A DNA stretch of 64,000 nucleotides from Symbiodinium natans (GCA_905221605.1 CAJNDS010002057.1:650296-714295), one strand, 5' to 3'. Positions 42,071-54,114 are shown, numbered from the stretch's first letter. Notes: generated from the sequence alone by a model not told the origin. Program-made: numbers and translations.

Positions 42071-42413
42071 GTAACGGATAAAGAGGCCACCGGCCCTTCA
42101 TAAGACTCGCGGTCGGACGTTGGCGATGGTGCGATGGCTTGTGGCTTTAGGGTTTTGTGGTTTTGGGGTTTTGGGGTTTGAGGGTTTAGGCTTTAGGGTA
42201 GGGTTTTGAGGGTGGTTTTCAGGTTTACGGTTTAGGGTTTAGAAGTCAAAGGCACCCTTCAATGATCTTGGTTCAGCTGTTGGTTCCTCCAACGTGGTTT
42301 GCTTTTCCCTTCAAACATCCTAGTTTCCAGATGTTCCCCCGGGGCCAGTACTATCCGTTGCTCATTTTTGGTTTCTTAGAGTGTTTGGTCTTGGGCTGAG
42401 GATGGTAGGGTTC

Positions 42414-42520
42414 AGGGTTTAGGGTTTAGGGTTTAGGGTTTAGGGTTTAGGGTTTAGGGTTTAGGGTTTAGGGTTTAGGGTTTAGGGTTTAGGGTTTAGG
42501 GTTCAGAGTTTAGGGTTCAG
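42414..42520 (+). repeat. TTTAGGG array
   Basis: About 14 units upstream of the first EngB-like exon. Confidence 0.96.
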
Positions 42521-42560
42521 GGCTGGGGGCTGCACAGTTCGTAGTGTGCCTTCAGCTGAG

Positions 42561-45500
42561 ACACGATCTACGAGGAGTTGCCGGAGGCCGCGGACTGTCT
42601 TAAGCGTGATTTGGTCCCAAAGGTTAACTTTTGCTTCCCCTTCATAAACTGTGTAGGGTTTAGGGTTTAGGGTTTAGGGTTTAGGGGTTAGGGTTCATGG
42701 TTTAGGGTTTCCTTCATAAACCTGTGTGGGGACGCTGCATGGGATGAAAAGAGTGAAGAAAGAGTCTTTATCCGGCGTAGACTTAGGGTTTCGGGCGTAG
42801 GATGGTGCAGGGTGTAGGGAACGCCGTTTCGGGAACCCTAAACCTTAAACCTCAAACCCTAAACCCTAAACCCTAAACCCTAAACCCTAAACCCTAAACC
42901 CAGAACCCAGAACCCAGAACCCAGAACCCAGAACCCTGCCTTGCTGCCCTGGTGCAGATTGCTGTCTTCGGCCGCGTGAACTCCGGGAAGTCTGCCTGGC
43001 ACTCAGAATGTTCAAGGGTTTAGGGGTTAGGGGTTTGGGTTTAGGCTTTAGGGTTTGGGGTTTAGGGTTCAGGGTTCAGGGTTCAAGCCCCATCGAGCGC
43101 CGAGTTGGGCCTCTAAGTACTCCTTGGACGTAGGAATTAGGGGTTAAGTTTGGGCTTTCGGAAGTGCATTATAGGGCCCCGTAGCGATGTTGGTGGGTGT
43201 ATATGTGCCATGTCTCTTTGCTCTTAACTAAAACCGAAAATCACTAATTTTTGAAGTACAGGGGCCTCTACCCTAGGGTGCAAACAGCACTTACATTAGG
43301 GCCTAAAGTCTGCAAAAAATCACCTTCTTTGGGCCAGTTGGAGCTTTCGGGTTCGGGTTTGGGGATGTTTAGTGTTTAGGGTTTAGGGTTTAGGGTTTAG
43401 TGCATGACTCTCAGCCAAGTCATGAACCCAGGCCGCTCAACCTTGAAAGCCAAGGTAGTCCCAAAAAAAGCTTCTCCGCCCCTCAATTGCACAGCGGTTT
43501 GGGAATGAAGGGTTTGGGATTATGACGAGGTTGACACACTCGAATAAGAACAAGCATGTTCATGAGGAGACTATGCAAGTATTATCCGTATCGTTGAGCG
43601 GATCCATATTTAAAAAAACACAGCCCTGCCAGCTTTTGAAAGAAGTCGTGCTGAAACCCTGACCCTGCAGAGCGCCCGACCCGACAGCACATCTCAACCC
43701 TGACACGTACCCCTCCCTACTACCAGGACGAGTCACCACAACGGGCAGCTGTAGATACAGTCAGCCTCTTAGTGCAACTAGACCTGCTCCCCTAAGACCC
43801 TCAACCTCAACTGCACCCTAAACTCTAAACCCTAAAGCTTAAACCCGAAACCCTAAACCCAGAACCCTAAACCCTAAACTCTAAACCCTAAACCCTAAAC
43901 CCTAAACCCTAAACCCCGAAGCCCGGTCTCAGGCCATGCTCCAGCACCTCTTCAGCGCGACGAACCCCAGAAGAAACGGCCGCGGCCACAAGCAGGGTTT
44001 AGGGTTTAGGGTTTAGCGTTTAGGGTTTCGGGTTTAGGGTTTAGAGTTCAGGGTTTAGAGCGACTTTCTCCTCAAGATATTTTGCCACAAGCGGGGCTTC
44101 GTAAGGAGCGGCGATATCTCCTCAAGATATTTTGAACAACTACCAACTAAGCCCAACAACGCGCAATGTGTGTGCGGTCTTGGTTTTGGGTAGGAGACCA
44201 TGAACCTGAAACCCCTATTAGGGTTTAGGGTTTAAGGTTTGACCCTGCTGCCTACTTGCAGGCTCATGGTACTTATTAACCAATTATATCTGTACTTAAA
44301 ACCCACTTAGAAGCCCCTTAGGTGCCCTAAAATGGTTATAAGTATAAATATATAAGTACAGTTAGAATTGGTAGATAAGTACCATGAACCTCCAAGTATG
44401 GCCTCGGTTTTGGATCTGGCATGTAGTGAAACTCAAAACAGAACCCGCACACCTCGGGGTGGACGACAGCAAGGACGCCCAGCAGTACCCTGATTTCCCC
44501 CCCTTGTCTGTTTTGTGCTTGAAGCCCTTACCTCGCCAAGCAGAATGGAGCATGTGTTTTGGGTTGTTCCCCTTGGTTGTTGGGGTTCCGCAATCGCTGC
44601 ACCCCTAAACCCCTGAACCCTAAACCCTAAAAACCCGAAACCCCTAAACCTCTAAACCCCTGAACCCCTAAACCCCTAAACCCCTCAACCCGCAACCCGA
44701 AACCCCGACACGCTGCATTCGCCCAGGCCACTTCTCGGTCGCCCAAACGCCTGGCAAGACCAAGGCCGACCCTGCTCACTTTCAGGGCTTTGCGCTTAGG
44801 GCTTTGGGTTTTTGGGTCTAGGGGTGTAGCGTTTTAGGGGTGTATGGGGTGTAGGGGTTTAGTAGGGGTTAAGGATTTAAGGGTTTTAGGGTTTTAGGGT
44901 TTTAGGGTTTAGGTTCAGGGGTGCAAGGCTTTAAAGGCTTTGAGGATAGGTTGAAGGCTTAAGGTTTGTTGAAAATTTGCTATTTCCCGATACACAGCGG
45001 CCGGGATCGTCCTTGAACCTAGCGAAGGCTTGAAGGCTTCGTGGTGTGTGCGATTTGGGGTTTTCGTGGGCCCTCGGGCTTCAGGCTATAAAGTGTCTTG
45101 TTCGCGTCTTGCTCTAAGTTCTCCTGGTGCTTTAGAGTTTCAGGTCCTGAGCCTAAACCAAACCCCGAAACCCTAAACCCCAAAACCCTAAACCCTCAAC
45201 CCTAAACCCTAAACCCTAAACCCTAAACCCTAAACCCTAAACCCTCCTGAGCCTTGGCAGTGTGCGGGTGTGGAGGTCCCTCGAACTCATCCAGCCACGC
45301 AACGGCGTCTTGCAGGTCTAAACTAGGCCTAAACTCCAAGGGTTTAGGGTTTAGGGTTTAGGGTTCAGGGTTTAGGGTTTAGGGTTTAGGGTTTAGGGTT
45401 TAGGGTGAAAAACCCCCAAACCTTGAGCACTGAATCCTCAACACTGTCCTGCATGCCAGGGCGTGCAGGTTTACTGCCTCAACCGCCGCTTCACCGTGGC

Positions 45501-48500
45501 GGACATGCCGGGTTACGGCAAGAACGACCAAAGACACGAGGTGAGCCTGCACCCTAAACCCTAAACCCTAAACTCTAAACCCTAAACCCTAAACCCTAAA
45601 ACCCCACATGTTAGATGTCGCAGTTCAGGGTTGAGGGTTAGGGATTAGGGCTGAATTAGGGTTTAGGGTGTATGGTTTAGGGCTTAGGGTTTCCGAAGAA
45701 CAACCCGAAACTTTCAAGCCCTAAACCCCAAATCTTAAAGCCTAGCTAAAAGGTCCTGTCGCACTAACCTTGGTTGGGTCCTTTAGGCTTTAGGGTTTAG
45801 GGCTTAGGGATTAGGGTTTAGGGTTTAGGGTTTAGCACTGCTTTGGCCTTCGGACGATGCTCTTGCTCATGGCTTCTTCAGTGCTGGAAGACGAATGGGT
45901 GGTCATAACTGGAGCTTAGTACCTTTCGGCTTTGGTAGCTTTTTTTTTTTTTTTGGGGGGGGGGGGGGGGTTGGGATTTCGTTGCAGTTTTCGCATCTAA
46001 CCCTCAAGAGATTAAGGTAAACATAAACCTCATAAACCCGCTTCTCACTGCACCACCTTAGGCCTTCAACTCCACGCGCAAGCTAAGCCAAGCGTTTACC
46101 TAGAGTAACCCGAATTCCAAGACCCTAATAACCAAACACCCTAAGCCCTGAAAGCCCCATTAGCTTACCAAAAGGGTTATAAATTGGGATGTTCCCCCTA
46201 ATGCTAACAGTCCTGAACGGGGATTAGAATAGCCGGTACTAGAATCCTTTTTGAGGACCCCAAACCCTAAACCCTAAACCCTAAGGGTTTAGGGTTTAGG
46301 GTTTAGGGTTTAGGGTTTAGGGTTTAGGGTCCTAAACCCGAAGCCTCAAACCCTAAACCCTAAACCCCACAAGGCTAAGAGTTTATGGGGTTTAAGAATC
46401 TAAGATTTTGGGGGGACTCGGCCCTTCCAGGGTCTGAGAACCCTACATCACGATTCCGAAAGCTTTCCCTGATGAACATTGAGCAAGTGCACCTTCTTGA
46501 GAGTAGAGTTTTTAGGGTTTAGGGTTTAGGGTTTAGGGTTTAGGGTTTAGGGTTTAGGGTTTAGGGTTTAGGGTTTAGGGTTTGCTGTGATTCGTCTGTG
46601 CACCTATTCATGGGATTCTTCTGTGTAACTACGGTGGTACTCTGCCTATCGCCCCACTGCCAATGCAGCTTCCAGCCCCAAACCCCAAAACCCAAAACCC
46701 TAACCCAAACCGTAAACCTGAAACCGTAACCACTAAACCCTACACCCTAAACCCTAAACCCTAAAATTCTCCGCGGACCAGGTGGCCCAGGACATCCACC
46801 AGAAGTGGGACTTCCAGTGGAAGCCGCTGATCGAGGATGAAGTGATGGCATGCAGGGTCGGTTTAGGGTTTAGGGTTTAATAAGGGTTAAAGGCTTGGCC
46901 CCCAAAACCTCAGGGAGACCCTTGGATAGGCTATGTTTTCGCGCGTATTTTGGGCTGAGGAGGATACGTGGGAGCATTGTTCCAAAGCTAAACCCCAAAC
47001 CCCAAACCCTAAAGCCTGCCTTCGCGTGGCGCGGGGAGTACAGATGCCAGCGTCCGTGTGGTGGCATGCGTAGGAGTCTAGAATCACTTGTGTAGAAAAA
47101 TTGTATTTAATGGGTACCTGATTGGGGTTTAGGGTTTAGCGTTTAGGGTTTCCCAAGTTGGGGGTACCTTATTGGGGTCCTTATTATCAGGGAATCCTTC
47201 TATTTGAGGATATATACTACACCATATTGGCATTGAATTCAATCAAGGTCAGTCAGAGTTCAGTCATAACCATTCGCGTCGCGAGCAGAAGACCATAACA
47301 CAACCCTCCTCCTCATGACACCAACTTGCCTAGCTTGCCAAGATTGGGCCCTGAGGCCACATGCTGCCATAGAATGGTAGTGTCTGTTTTCGAGCTTGGA
47401 CATCCGCCCAGCGTGGAGATTCATCAGCCCTTTGGCAAAGGCTGCACCTCAGCCAGGGGTAGCTTCTCCTGCACAAGGTGGAAAGACGACGTCAGGAACG
47501 TCTGGAACCTGAAATCCTGAACCCGAAGCCAGACTCTCCCAGAGTAGCCCAGGTACATATGAAGCAGGGTTTATATTTCTGTTTTTGGTGAGTGTGTATA
47601 AGGTTCCTTTTTAATATTGGTCAGTGTAGACATTGGGTGTCCTTTTGGGGGTACAAGAAACATATACCCTGCTTCATATACCTTCGCACGCCCCATGGCC
47701 GCAGTCTTGCACTCCCAGTTCTGGGTTCCTGGACCACCCTCGATAGCTGAGGTTTATACCTAAACCCTATTATAGACCTTACACCGTAGTCCCTAAACCC
47801 TAAAAGCCTTAAACCCTAAACCCTAAGCCTTAAACCCTAAACCCTCAACCCGGGTTTCGGGAAGTAGATGTTGGCAACACCAGAGGTTTCCGTTCAGTGA
47901 CTCTCTGCATGTTGTTGTTTTACGAGGGAAATGCCCACAACACTGTTCATAGAGGGTTTAGGTTGAGGGTTGAGGGCTGAGGGACAGCCTTCGCCCCAAA
48001 CCCTATCCCATCCTAAAACTCGACCCCCAGGAGTACCTCAGCACGACGCCTTGGCTTCGGGCTGCCATCTACGTCCATGACATCGGCAAAGATGTGCGCT
48101 CCTCCAGTTGCCACAAAGAATCCCCGCATATCCCAAAGCCTGAACCCTAGTTACACCGCTGAATCTTAAGCACGAACATTCAAAAAACCCTAAGCCCTAA
48201 GAACACCCTAAACCCTAAACCCTAAGCCCTGAAACGCCCAGGGTTTAAAAGCCTGTTGGGGTTCGGTGTCAGTGTCGATTTTTTCGCAGGTGTCGGGGGC
48301 TAAGCAGCAGGAGCAAATGCCGCACAACGATCACGCAGGATTCACCCTCGCAGGGAGCCGGCCAGGCGAACCCTAAACCCTAAACCCTAAACCCTGAACC
48401 CTAACCCTAAACCCTAAACCCTAAACCCTAAACTGAGCCCTGGATGGGTCCGGGAGAGATACCCAGAGCAATGTCAAGATGGCTGGGCAGAGATGCTCAA

Positions 48501-49940
48501 AAGGCACTGGCCCGAAGCCCTACTAGGACCGGGAGTAGGCCCTTTCTTCCTTTTTTTTGGGGGTTTAGGGTTTAGGGTTTAGGGTTTAGGGTTTAGGGTT
48601 AGGGTTTAGGGTTTAGGGTTTAGGGTTTAGGGTTTAGGGTTCCCTTATAATCCATCCCCTTAGAACCAGAAAGGGTACCCTGTTGATTCCTAGGTTAGTC
48701 CCGGGTCTCGCCTACAAACCCGAAACCTAAATAGGACGGCTTCAACTGGGGCGTCAAGCCGCTGGTCTCCTTTACTCCACACTTGGAATTTTTTCTTCAG
48801 TAGATCCGAAGGGTTAGGGTTTAGGGTTTAGGGTTTAGGGTTTAGGGTTTAGGGTTTAGGGTTTAGGGTTTAGGGTTCACGTTTGCAAAACCCTTGCAAC
48901 TGCAAGCCGTGAACCCCTGCCTATTCTCCGAGCACCCCTCGACCCTACTGGGAGGTTCATGGGTACTTATAAGCTCAATAAAACCTGAAACCCTAAACCC
49001 TGAGCCCTAAACCCTAAACCCTGGACCCTAAACCCTCAACCCTAAACCCCCTAAGTCCCCGAAGTAGGTTATAAGTAGATTCATAAGTGGGGTTAGAAGT
49101 ACCCATTTCGGTTCCTCACAAGCCCAACCAAAAGAGGACACCCTTTATTCTTAGATGTCTGGGCAGCCTAGATAAAGATCTAGAACTTGGGATGTTGCCC
49201 CTTATACGAACAGTCCTTAATCGGGATGATGATGGGGGGGGGGGGGGGTACTATAATCCCATTAAGGACTGTTCGCAGAAGGGAACCCTAAACCCTAAAC
49301 CCTAAACCCTAAACCCTAATCCCGAAATCCTAAACCTAGAACTCGTAGCTGAAGCCAAGATGGTTCTAGAAGCTTTTCGAGCTGCACCACCCCTGCAGGT
49401 GACCCAGGAAGATATGGCGACCTTGCGAATGCTGAAGCAGTCCCCGGCTTGCTTACGGGTTTAGGGTTGAGGGTTGAGGGTTGAGGGTTGAGGGATGTTC
49501 GGGGGCCTGCTGTGTTTTTAGGAGTTGCGTAATTTGGCCATCCGCCACCTGACGTGTTGTTCCATTTCTTCGTGTGGAGGAATGCCAGTTTCAGGGCATT
49601 TTCTATAAGCCCTAAACGGGGATGGTGCTCTTAAACCCTGTGCTGAGCCGGAAACGAGGTGATGAAGGTTTAGGGATACCAGCTCGAGATCGTTCTTGAA
49701 GCGCCCTCAGAAAGTAGTGGTGAGATTCGACTGGAAAAATACCGCCTACATGACTTGTATTTCCTGTGTGGTTAGCGATGGGGCTCGATTCGCGGGGTTT
49801 AGGGTTTAGGGTTTAGGGTTTAGGGTTTAGGGTTTAGGGTTTAGGGTAGTTTAGGGTTCACCACCATGGCAGGCAGCATGGTATCCCCACCTTGCTCGTC
49901 TTTGCCAAGGACGATAAGGCCAGGAGATTGAACAGCCAGG
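42561..49940 (+). CDS. EngB/YihA-type GTPase (9 exons recognised)
   Basis: EngB-type GTPases assist large ribosomal subunit assembly in bacteria; eukaryotic relatives usually act in organelles. Exons inferred: 42561-42622, 42958-42993, 43933-43995, 45460-45540, 46782-46856, 48031-48093, 48311-48334, 49399-49439, 49873-49940. Phases join at all junctions except 43995/45460, where the frame fits but the donor is unclear. Landmarks: LKRDLVPK + IAVFGRVNSGKS (G1), AMLQHLFSATNPRRNGRGHK (switch I region), FTVADMPGYG (G3), WDFQWKPLIEDEVMACR, EYLSTTPWLRAAIYVHDIGK, EDMATLRMLKQ, and HGIPTLLVFAKDDKARRLN (G4 position). G4 reads AKDD rather than the usual TKxD, and switch I lacks the usual TPG triplet. The C-terminal G5 region and the N-terminus (transit peptide) were not found. 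Confidence 0.78.
44264..44397 (+). mobile_element. Introner-like element, family G copy 1
   Basis: ACTTGCAGGCTCATGGTACTT at the left (from 44264) and AAGTACCATGAACCTCCAAGT at the right are inverted repeats. Interior TTATAAGTATAAATATATAA. It lies in an EngB-like intron. Confidence 0.75.
45940..45970 (+). repeat. Composite T15G16 tract
   Basis: Pure T-run followed by pure G-run. Confidence 0.95.
46194..46258 (+). mobile_element. Family B element, right half replaced
   Basis: TTGGGATGTTCCCCCTAATG and AACAGTCCTGAACGGGGATT are present. The copy ends near CTTTTTGAGGACC and continues into CCCTAAA then TTTAGGG repeats. Confidence 0.7.
46508..46582 (+). repeat. TTTAGGG array
   Basis: About 11 heptamers. 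Confidence 0.96.
47558..47680 (+). mobile_element. Introner-like element, family F copy 1 (no telomere block)
   Basis: ATATGAAGCAGGGTTTATAT / ATATACCCTGCTTCATAT inverted ends; interior TTTTGGTGAGTGTGTATAAG and GTGTCCTTTTGGGGGTACAA. Confidence 0.8.
48520..48708 (+). mobile_element. Family C element, copy 5, with internal TTTAGGG block
   Basis: CTACTAGGACCGGGAGTAGG at the left, CCTAGGTTAGTCCCGGGTCT at the right. An array of about 80 bp (48562-48640) separates the arms, unlike the compact copies 2 and 3. Confidence 0.75.
48951..49118 (+). mobile_element. Family G element, copy 2, with internal CCCTAAA block
   Basis: GGAGGTTCATGGGTACTTAT at the left, TTAGAAGTACCCATTTCGGT at the right; CCCTAAA units 48989-49050 between the arms. 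Confidence 0.6.
49186..49287 (+). mobile_element. Family B element, copy 8
   Basis: CTTGGGATGTTGCCCCTTAT at the left, ATTAAGGACTGTTCGCAGAA at the right. A G-run lies in the loop, and a CCCTAAA block follows at the right end. Confidence 0.7.
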
Positions 49941-50579
49941 GTTAGGGGGGTATTCGGGTTCAGAATTCACTCTAAACCCCAAACCCTAAACCCTAAACCC
50001 TTATTGGGGCATTAGGATTCATGATTCAGGGTTTCGGGTAGGGTGGTTCAGGATGGCCCCTAAGCATCCGTGGCCTTGGCTGGATTCGAGAAGAAGCCCC
50101 TAGGGTTGAGGGTTTTAGGGTCCAGGGATTGGGGTTTAGGGTTTAGGGTTTGGGGTTTTGGGGTTTGGGGTTTGGGGTTTAGGGTGAATTCTGAGCCCTA
50201 GTACTCAAGACCCTAGGGGGGTTTTGGGGGGGTTGTGTTTCAGGGGGGGGGGGGGATTTGAATATCAGGGGGAGGGGACTACATGGTCACTCTCTCTGCC
50301 TCTCCCACTCTCTGTCTTGAATGCCTTTAAGCCCTATAAACCCTAAACCACAAAGCCTGAACCCTAAACCCTAAACATCCCTAGGCCCTGCAGGGTTCTG
50401 GGTTGCTAGGGTTTGGGTCATCTCCTCGCTCATTCAGACACGCGAGTGCGGATTGTGGTTTAGGGTTTACAAGGGTTTAGGGTTTAGGGGGGCTGACATT
50501 CTCACGAACGGCCAGCCCACTCACAATCCAGTTGAACAGAACTCACAAGCTCAACTCCCTGAGAGGCCGCTAAACCTCT

Positions 50580-50667
50580 AAACCCTAAACCCCTAAACCC
50601 CTAAACCCCTAAACCCCTAAACCCCTAAACCCCTAAACCCCCCCCCCCCCCCCAAAAAAAAAAAAAA
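50580..50667 (+). repeat. (CCCCTAAA)n octamers ending in C16A14
   Basis: Seven octamers pass directly into a pure C-run (50638-50653) then a pure A-run (50654-50667). Confidence 0.95.
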
Positions 50668-51101
50668 TCAGAACCTTTCAGACCCTATTTGGGTTTGTCC
50701 ATTTTTGGGGGGTCCAGGTTTTAAGAAGGGCACACGGGTTGCACGCCCGCGAATCATACCCCGAAACATGCCCTGATCCCAACACCTGTCGCCCGCCCCA
50801 CCATTATCGAACAAACCCATTTGGGGGCTTACAATATTAAGGGTACCCTATTTGGGGTCCTGATTATCCTTTTGTTGAGTTTCTTCATCCGTTTAGCGCT
50901 GAAGCTCCAAAAGTTTTAAGACTGTAGATGTGCAACCCCTATCAGGCCCTTTCGGTAGGCCCTTGCGGCATTTCATATTTCCGCTCGTTGGGGTTTAAGA
51001 GGACTAGGTTGAGGACTTATTTTTCAGTGGTCTTTAACGGCCATGCTAGCCCTAAACCTGAAGCTCACATCCGCTAGCCCTTATAGAGCCTTGAAGCCCC
51101 G

Positions 51102-51280
51102 GTGCCTGAAGCCCTTCACGCAAAGCGCGTCAAGCCCGAGATCTGGGGAGGATGGGGAGGAGAACCTTCGCTAGCTGCAAAGCCCGGCAAGGTCGACAGC
51201 GACACCCACCGGCAAAGTCGGGCAAGATACATCAGGTGCCTGACACTGGCGGCTTTGCTAGGATGCCGAGACCGTAAACC
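51102..51280 (+). CDS. Open stretch of uncertain status
   Basis: 60-codon open frame with VKPEIWGGWGGEPSLAAKPG. It lies where a C-terminal EngB exon could be expected, but no G5-like motif is visible and no family match is offered. Confidence 0.3.
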
Positions 51281-52109
51281 CTAAACCCTAAACCCTAAAC
51301 CCTAAATCCACCTCCTTCTTGTCCTTAGGTTAGGGAGCAATTCAGGATTTTTTTGGGGGGGGTTCAGGGTTTTGGGTTTGGGTTTCGGGTTTAGGGTTTA
51401 GGGTTTAGCGTGGGGGGCTGAGGGTTCAGGATTTGGCAAGGTGAAACCCTAAACCCTATAAGCCCAAAAAGCCCTAAGCCCTAAGCCCTAAACCGAATCT
51501 TTAGGGGTGACTCCTGGTACTTGGCGGGCCTCTGGGTGTTTGGATATGGGGGTTCGGGGTGCCACTGCGGTTCGGGATTTGTTTTAGGGGTTGGAGTTGG
51601 AGACTAGCAGATGTTGCACCCTAAACCCTAAACCCTAAACCCTTAGGGTTTAGGGTTTAGGGTTTAGGGTTTAGGGTTTAGGGTTTAGGAGAAACTGCAG
51701 CTGCGAGGCTAGTTAAGGTACATAGTTCGGGTTCAAGATTTTTAGGGTTTTAGGGTTTTAGGATCTTACGGTTTTAGGGCTTTACGGTTTGTGGGTTTCA
51801 GGGTTCAGGGCTTAGGGGTAACTGTGGGTCTTCCTATGTGCCTATGAACCTCCGCCCCAGACCCTATCCGAGCCCATGAGCCATTTCGGCCCTGTGCCTT
51901 CGGCATTTTGGGGGCCCCACATCAAGCATCTCAGTCCCTGAATCTGCACCATGAACCCTCTACCCTCTGAGTCCTAAACCCCAAACCCCAAACCCTGAAC
52001 CCTAAACCTCAAACCCCCAACTGGTCCAGAAACCCTTAACCCTCCAACCGACACGCTGAACCCCGAAACCCCAACCCTAAAAACCCTAAGTACCTCTAAA
52101 TGACCCTAA

Positions 52110-52260
52110 ACAACCCCCTAAACCCTTAACCCTTAACCCTTAACCCTTAACCCTAAACCCTAAACCCTAAACCCTAAACCCTAAACCCTAAACCCTAAAC
52201 CCTAAACCCTAAACCCTAAACCCTAAAAAGCCCCCCCCCCCCCAAAAAAAAAAAAAAAAA
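52110..52260 (+). repeat. CCCTTAA and CCCTAAA array ending in C13A17
   Basis: Telomere-type units pass into C-run 52231-52243 and A-run 52244-52260. Confidence 0.96.
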
Positions 52261-52290
52261 CGACAAGAGCCGCCTCTCTCGTGTGCGAAG

Positions 52291-52346
52291 CCATGGAGGG
52301 ATCGCAGGGTGTGCCACCCGGCCCCATCCCTGGCGAAGCTTGGGCA
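52291..52346 (+). CDS. Unassigned exon candidate with ATG
   Basis: Starts after GCGAAG; ATG 52293 opens MEGSQGVPPGPIPGEAWA before a GT donor. Could be a first exon. No family recognised. Confidence 0.45.
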
Positions 52347-53377
52347 GTAGTTTAGGGTTTAGGGTTTAGGGTTTAGGGTTTAGGGTTTAGGGTACTTTGA
52401 AGGGCTTTGAGGGTTTCTGGGGTCTAGAGGGGGGCCCGGGATGCTCGAGGGCTGAAGCTTAGGGCTGTTGGAGGGTTTTGGGGCCTCGAGGGTTTAAGGT
52501 TTAAGGGGTCGTTTTAGGGTTTAGGGTTTAGGGTTTTTGTCCTCAGGGCTTAGGGTTGTTTAAGGGTTTTGGGGGCCTCGAAGGTTTAAGGGTTAAGGGG
52601 TTGGGGGGGGGGGGGGGGCGTTTTAAGGGTTTAGGGCCCTCCAGACTGTAAGGATAAAGGGATTGGGGAGGGGGGGTGGGGGGGGTGGGGGGTGGGGGGC
52701 AGGGCGTTTAGAGGGTCGGTGGGGCGAAGCCTTCACGTACATGACTTGCAAATGCCCCAACGACGGTTGGCGGCGGAGGCTTTTTTTGTTAGGGTTCTGC
52801 TTTGTTAGGCTTCCCGGGTTCTGAGGATGCAGGGTTGAGACCTGCCTTTATGTCTAGATGTTAAGCCCTGGACCTACGATTTGTTGTTTTCTTTTTTTAT
52901 TTATTTCTTTCTTTTCTGAGGGGGGGTGGTTCTAATTAAAGAATCCGATTCTAAAGTCTACCTCCAACATGCACCCTGACGTAAAGCAATCTCCCTTCGC
53001 CATCAACCCTGCCTAGAGTAACCGACATACTTAGAAAGAAACAAAACACAACTTGTTCGTTTCAGGGTATATGGGTAGGTTTCCGAAAAAAGGGGGTGCC
53101 CTTGTTCCCCACCCTCGGTGTGGGGCTGTTAGATTTTAAACTCAACTTTTCTCCTCACCCGGTCTACTTCTCCTCGCCCGGCTTACTCCTCGCCCAACCC
53201 CAGGGTGCCCAACTTCAGAGGGTCCCAGAGTGTCCAAGCCGAAAGTGTCCCTGGAGTGCCCAACCCCAGAGTATCTCTACCTAGAAAGGGTGGGGATGTT
53301 CGAAGCAAAGGGGGTGGGAGGGGGGGGGTGTCCCTCTTTTGAGAAATACCCATAACATAGGAGCCCGAAAACCTAAA

Positions 53378-53477
53378 CTTGTGATGCTCCCCTTGTACTA
53401 ACAGCCTTAATCGGGATTATACTAGGGGGTACTATAATCCCCATTGAGGACTCTTAGTATAAGGGGGCAACATCCCA
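53378..53477 (+). mobile_element. Family B element, copy 9
   Basis: CTTGTGATGCTCCCCTTGTA at the left, TAGTATAAGGGGGCAACATC at the right. Confidence 0.75.
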
Positions 53478-53602
53478 ACCCTAAACGCTAAACCCTGTAG
53501 ACCCGGGCACCCTAAACCCTAACCCCTGAACCCTAAAAACCCTAAACACTAAACCCTAAACCCTAAACCCTAAACAAACTAAACCCATCCTAAACCTTGC
53601 AG

Positions 53603-53689
53603 GAAGCACCTCCCCTGATTTGGCTGCTAGTGCTCGCTGCAGCAGCGCTGTGGTGGCTCTGGCCATGGTTGGAGCGAGCCTTTGCCGAA
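53603..53689 (+). CDS. Exon encoding a membrane-spanning segment
   Basis: 87 bp, phase 0 at both ends, after CTTGCAG and before GTTTAGGG. Reads EAPPLIWLLVLAAAALWWLW, then PWLERAFAE: a single strong hydrophobic helix. It could be a tail anchor or an internal helix. Gene identity unknown. Confidence 0.6.
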
Positions 53690-53775
53690 GTTTAGGGTTT
53701 AGGGTTTAGCGTTTAGGGTTTAGGGTTTAGGGTTTAGGGTTCAGGGTTTAGGGTTTAGGGTTTAGGGTTTAGGGT
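53690..53775 (+). repeat. TTTAGGG array directly after the exon
   Basis: The array begins at the donor itself (GTTTAGGG). Confidence 0.95.
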
Positions 53776-54047
53776 GTTCTTGGGTGTTCTCGGGTGTTAA
53801 TCAGTTTTTTTGGCCAGAGTTGAAACAGCCAAGGAGGAATGACCAACACACAGGGAACAGCAATGTAGCAGGGCTTCTAGGTATGAAGTCCTTTGCTTGA
53901 GGTACAAGTTTGAGGGTTGAAGGGGTTTGGGGTGTGAGGATTCAGGGTGTATCTCTAAAGGAACTGGCATGGTATCTTTTTGTGGCTCCTTACTTTACCT
54001 TCGTTTCAAGGGTTCTGAGGTATGGGCCCTTGTGTTTCGTAGGGTAT

Positions 54048-54114
54048 AATATATATATATATATATATGCGTATGTATATATATATATATATTTATTTAT
54101 TTATTTATTTATAT
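54048..54114 (+). repeat. (AT)n and (TTTA)n microsatellite
   Basis: Alternating TA tracts followed by ATTTATTT units. Confidence 0.95.

Noticed and set aside
47326-47520. 64-codon + frame
   Set aside because: Has an ATG and a stop, but no family resemblance and lies within an EngB-like intron; chance ORF not excluded.
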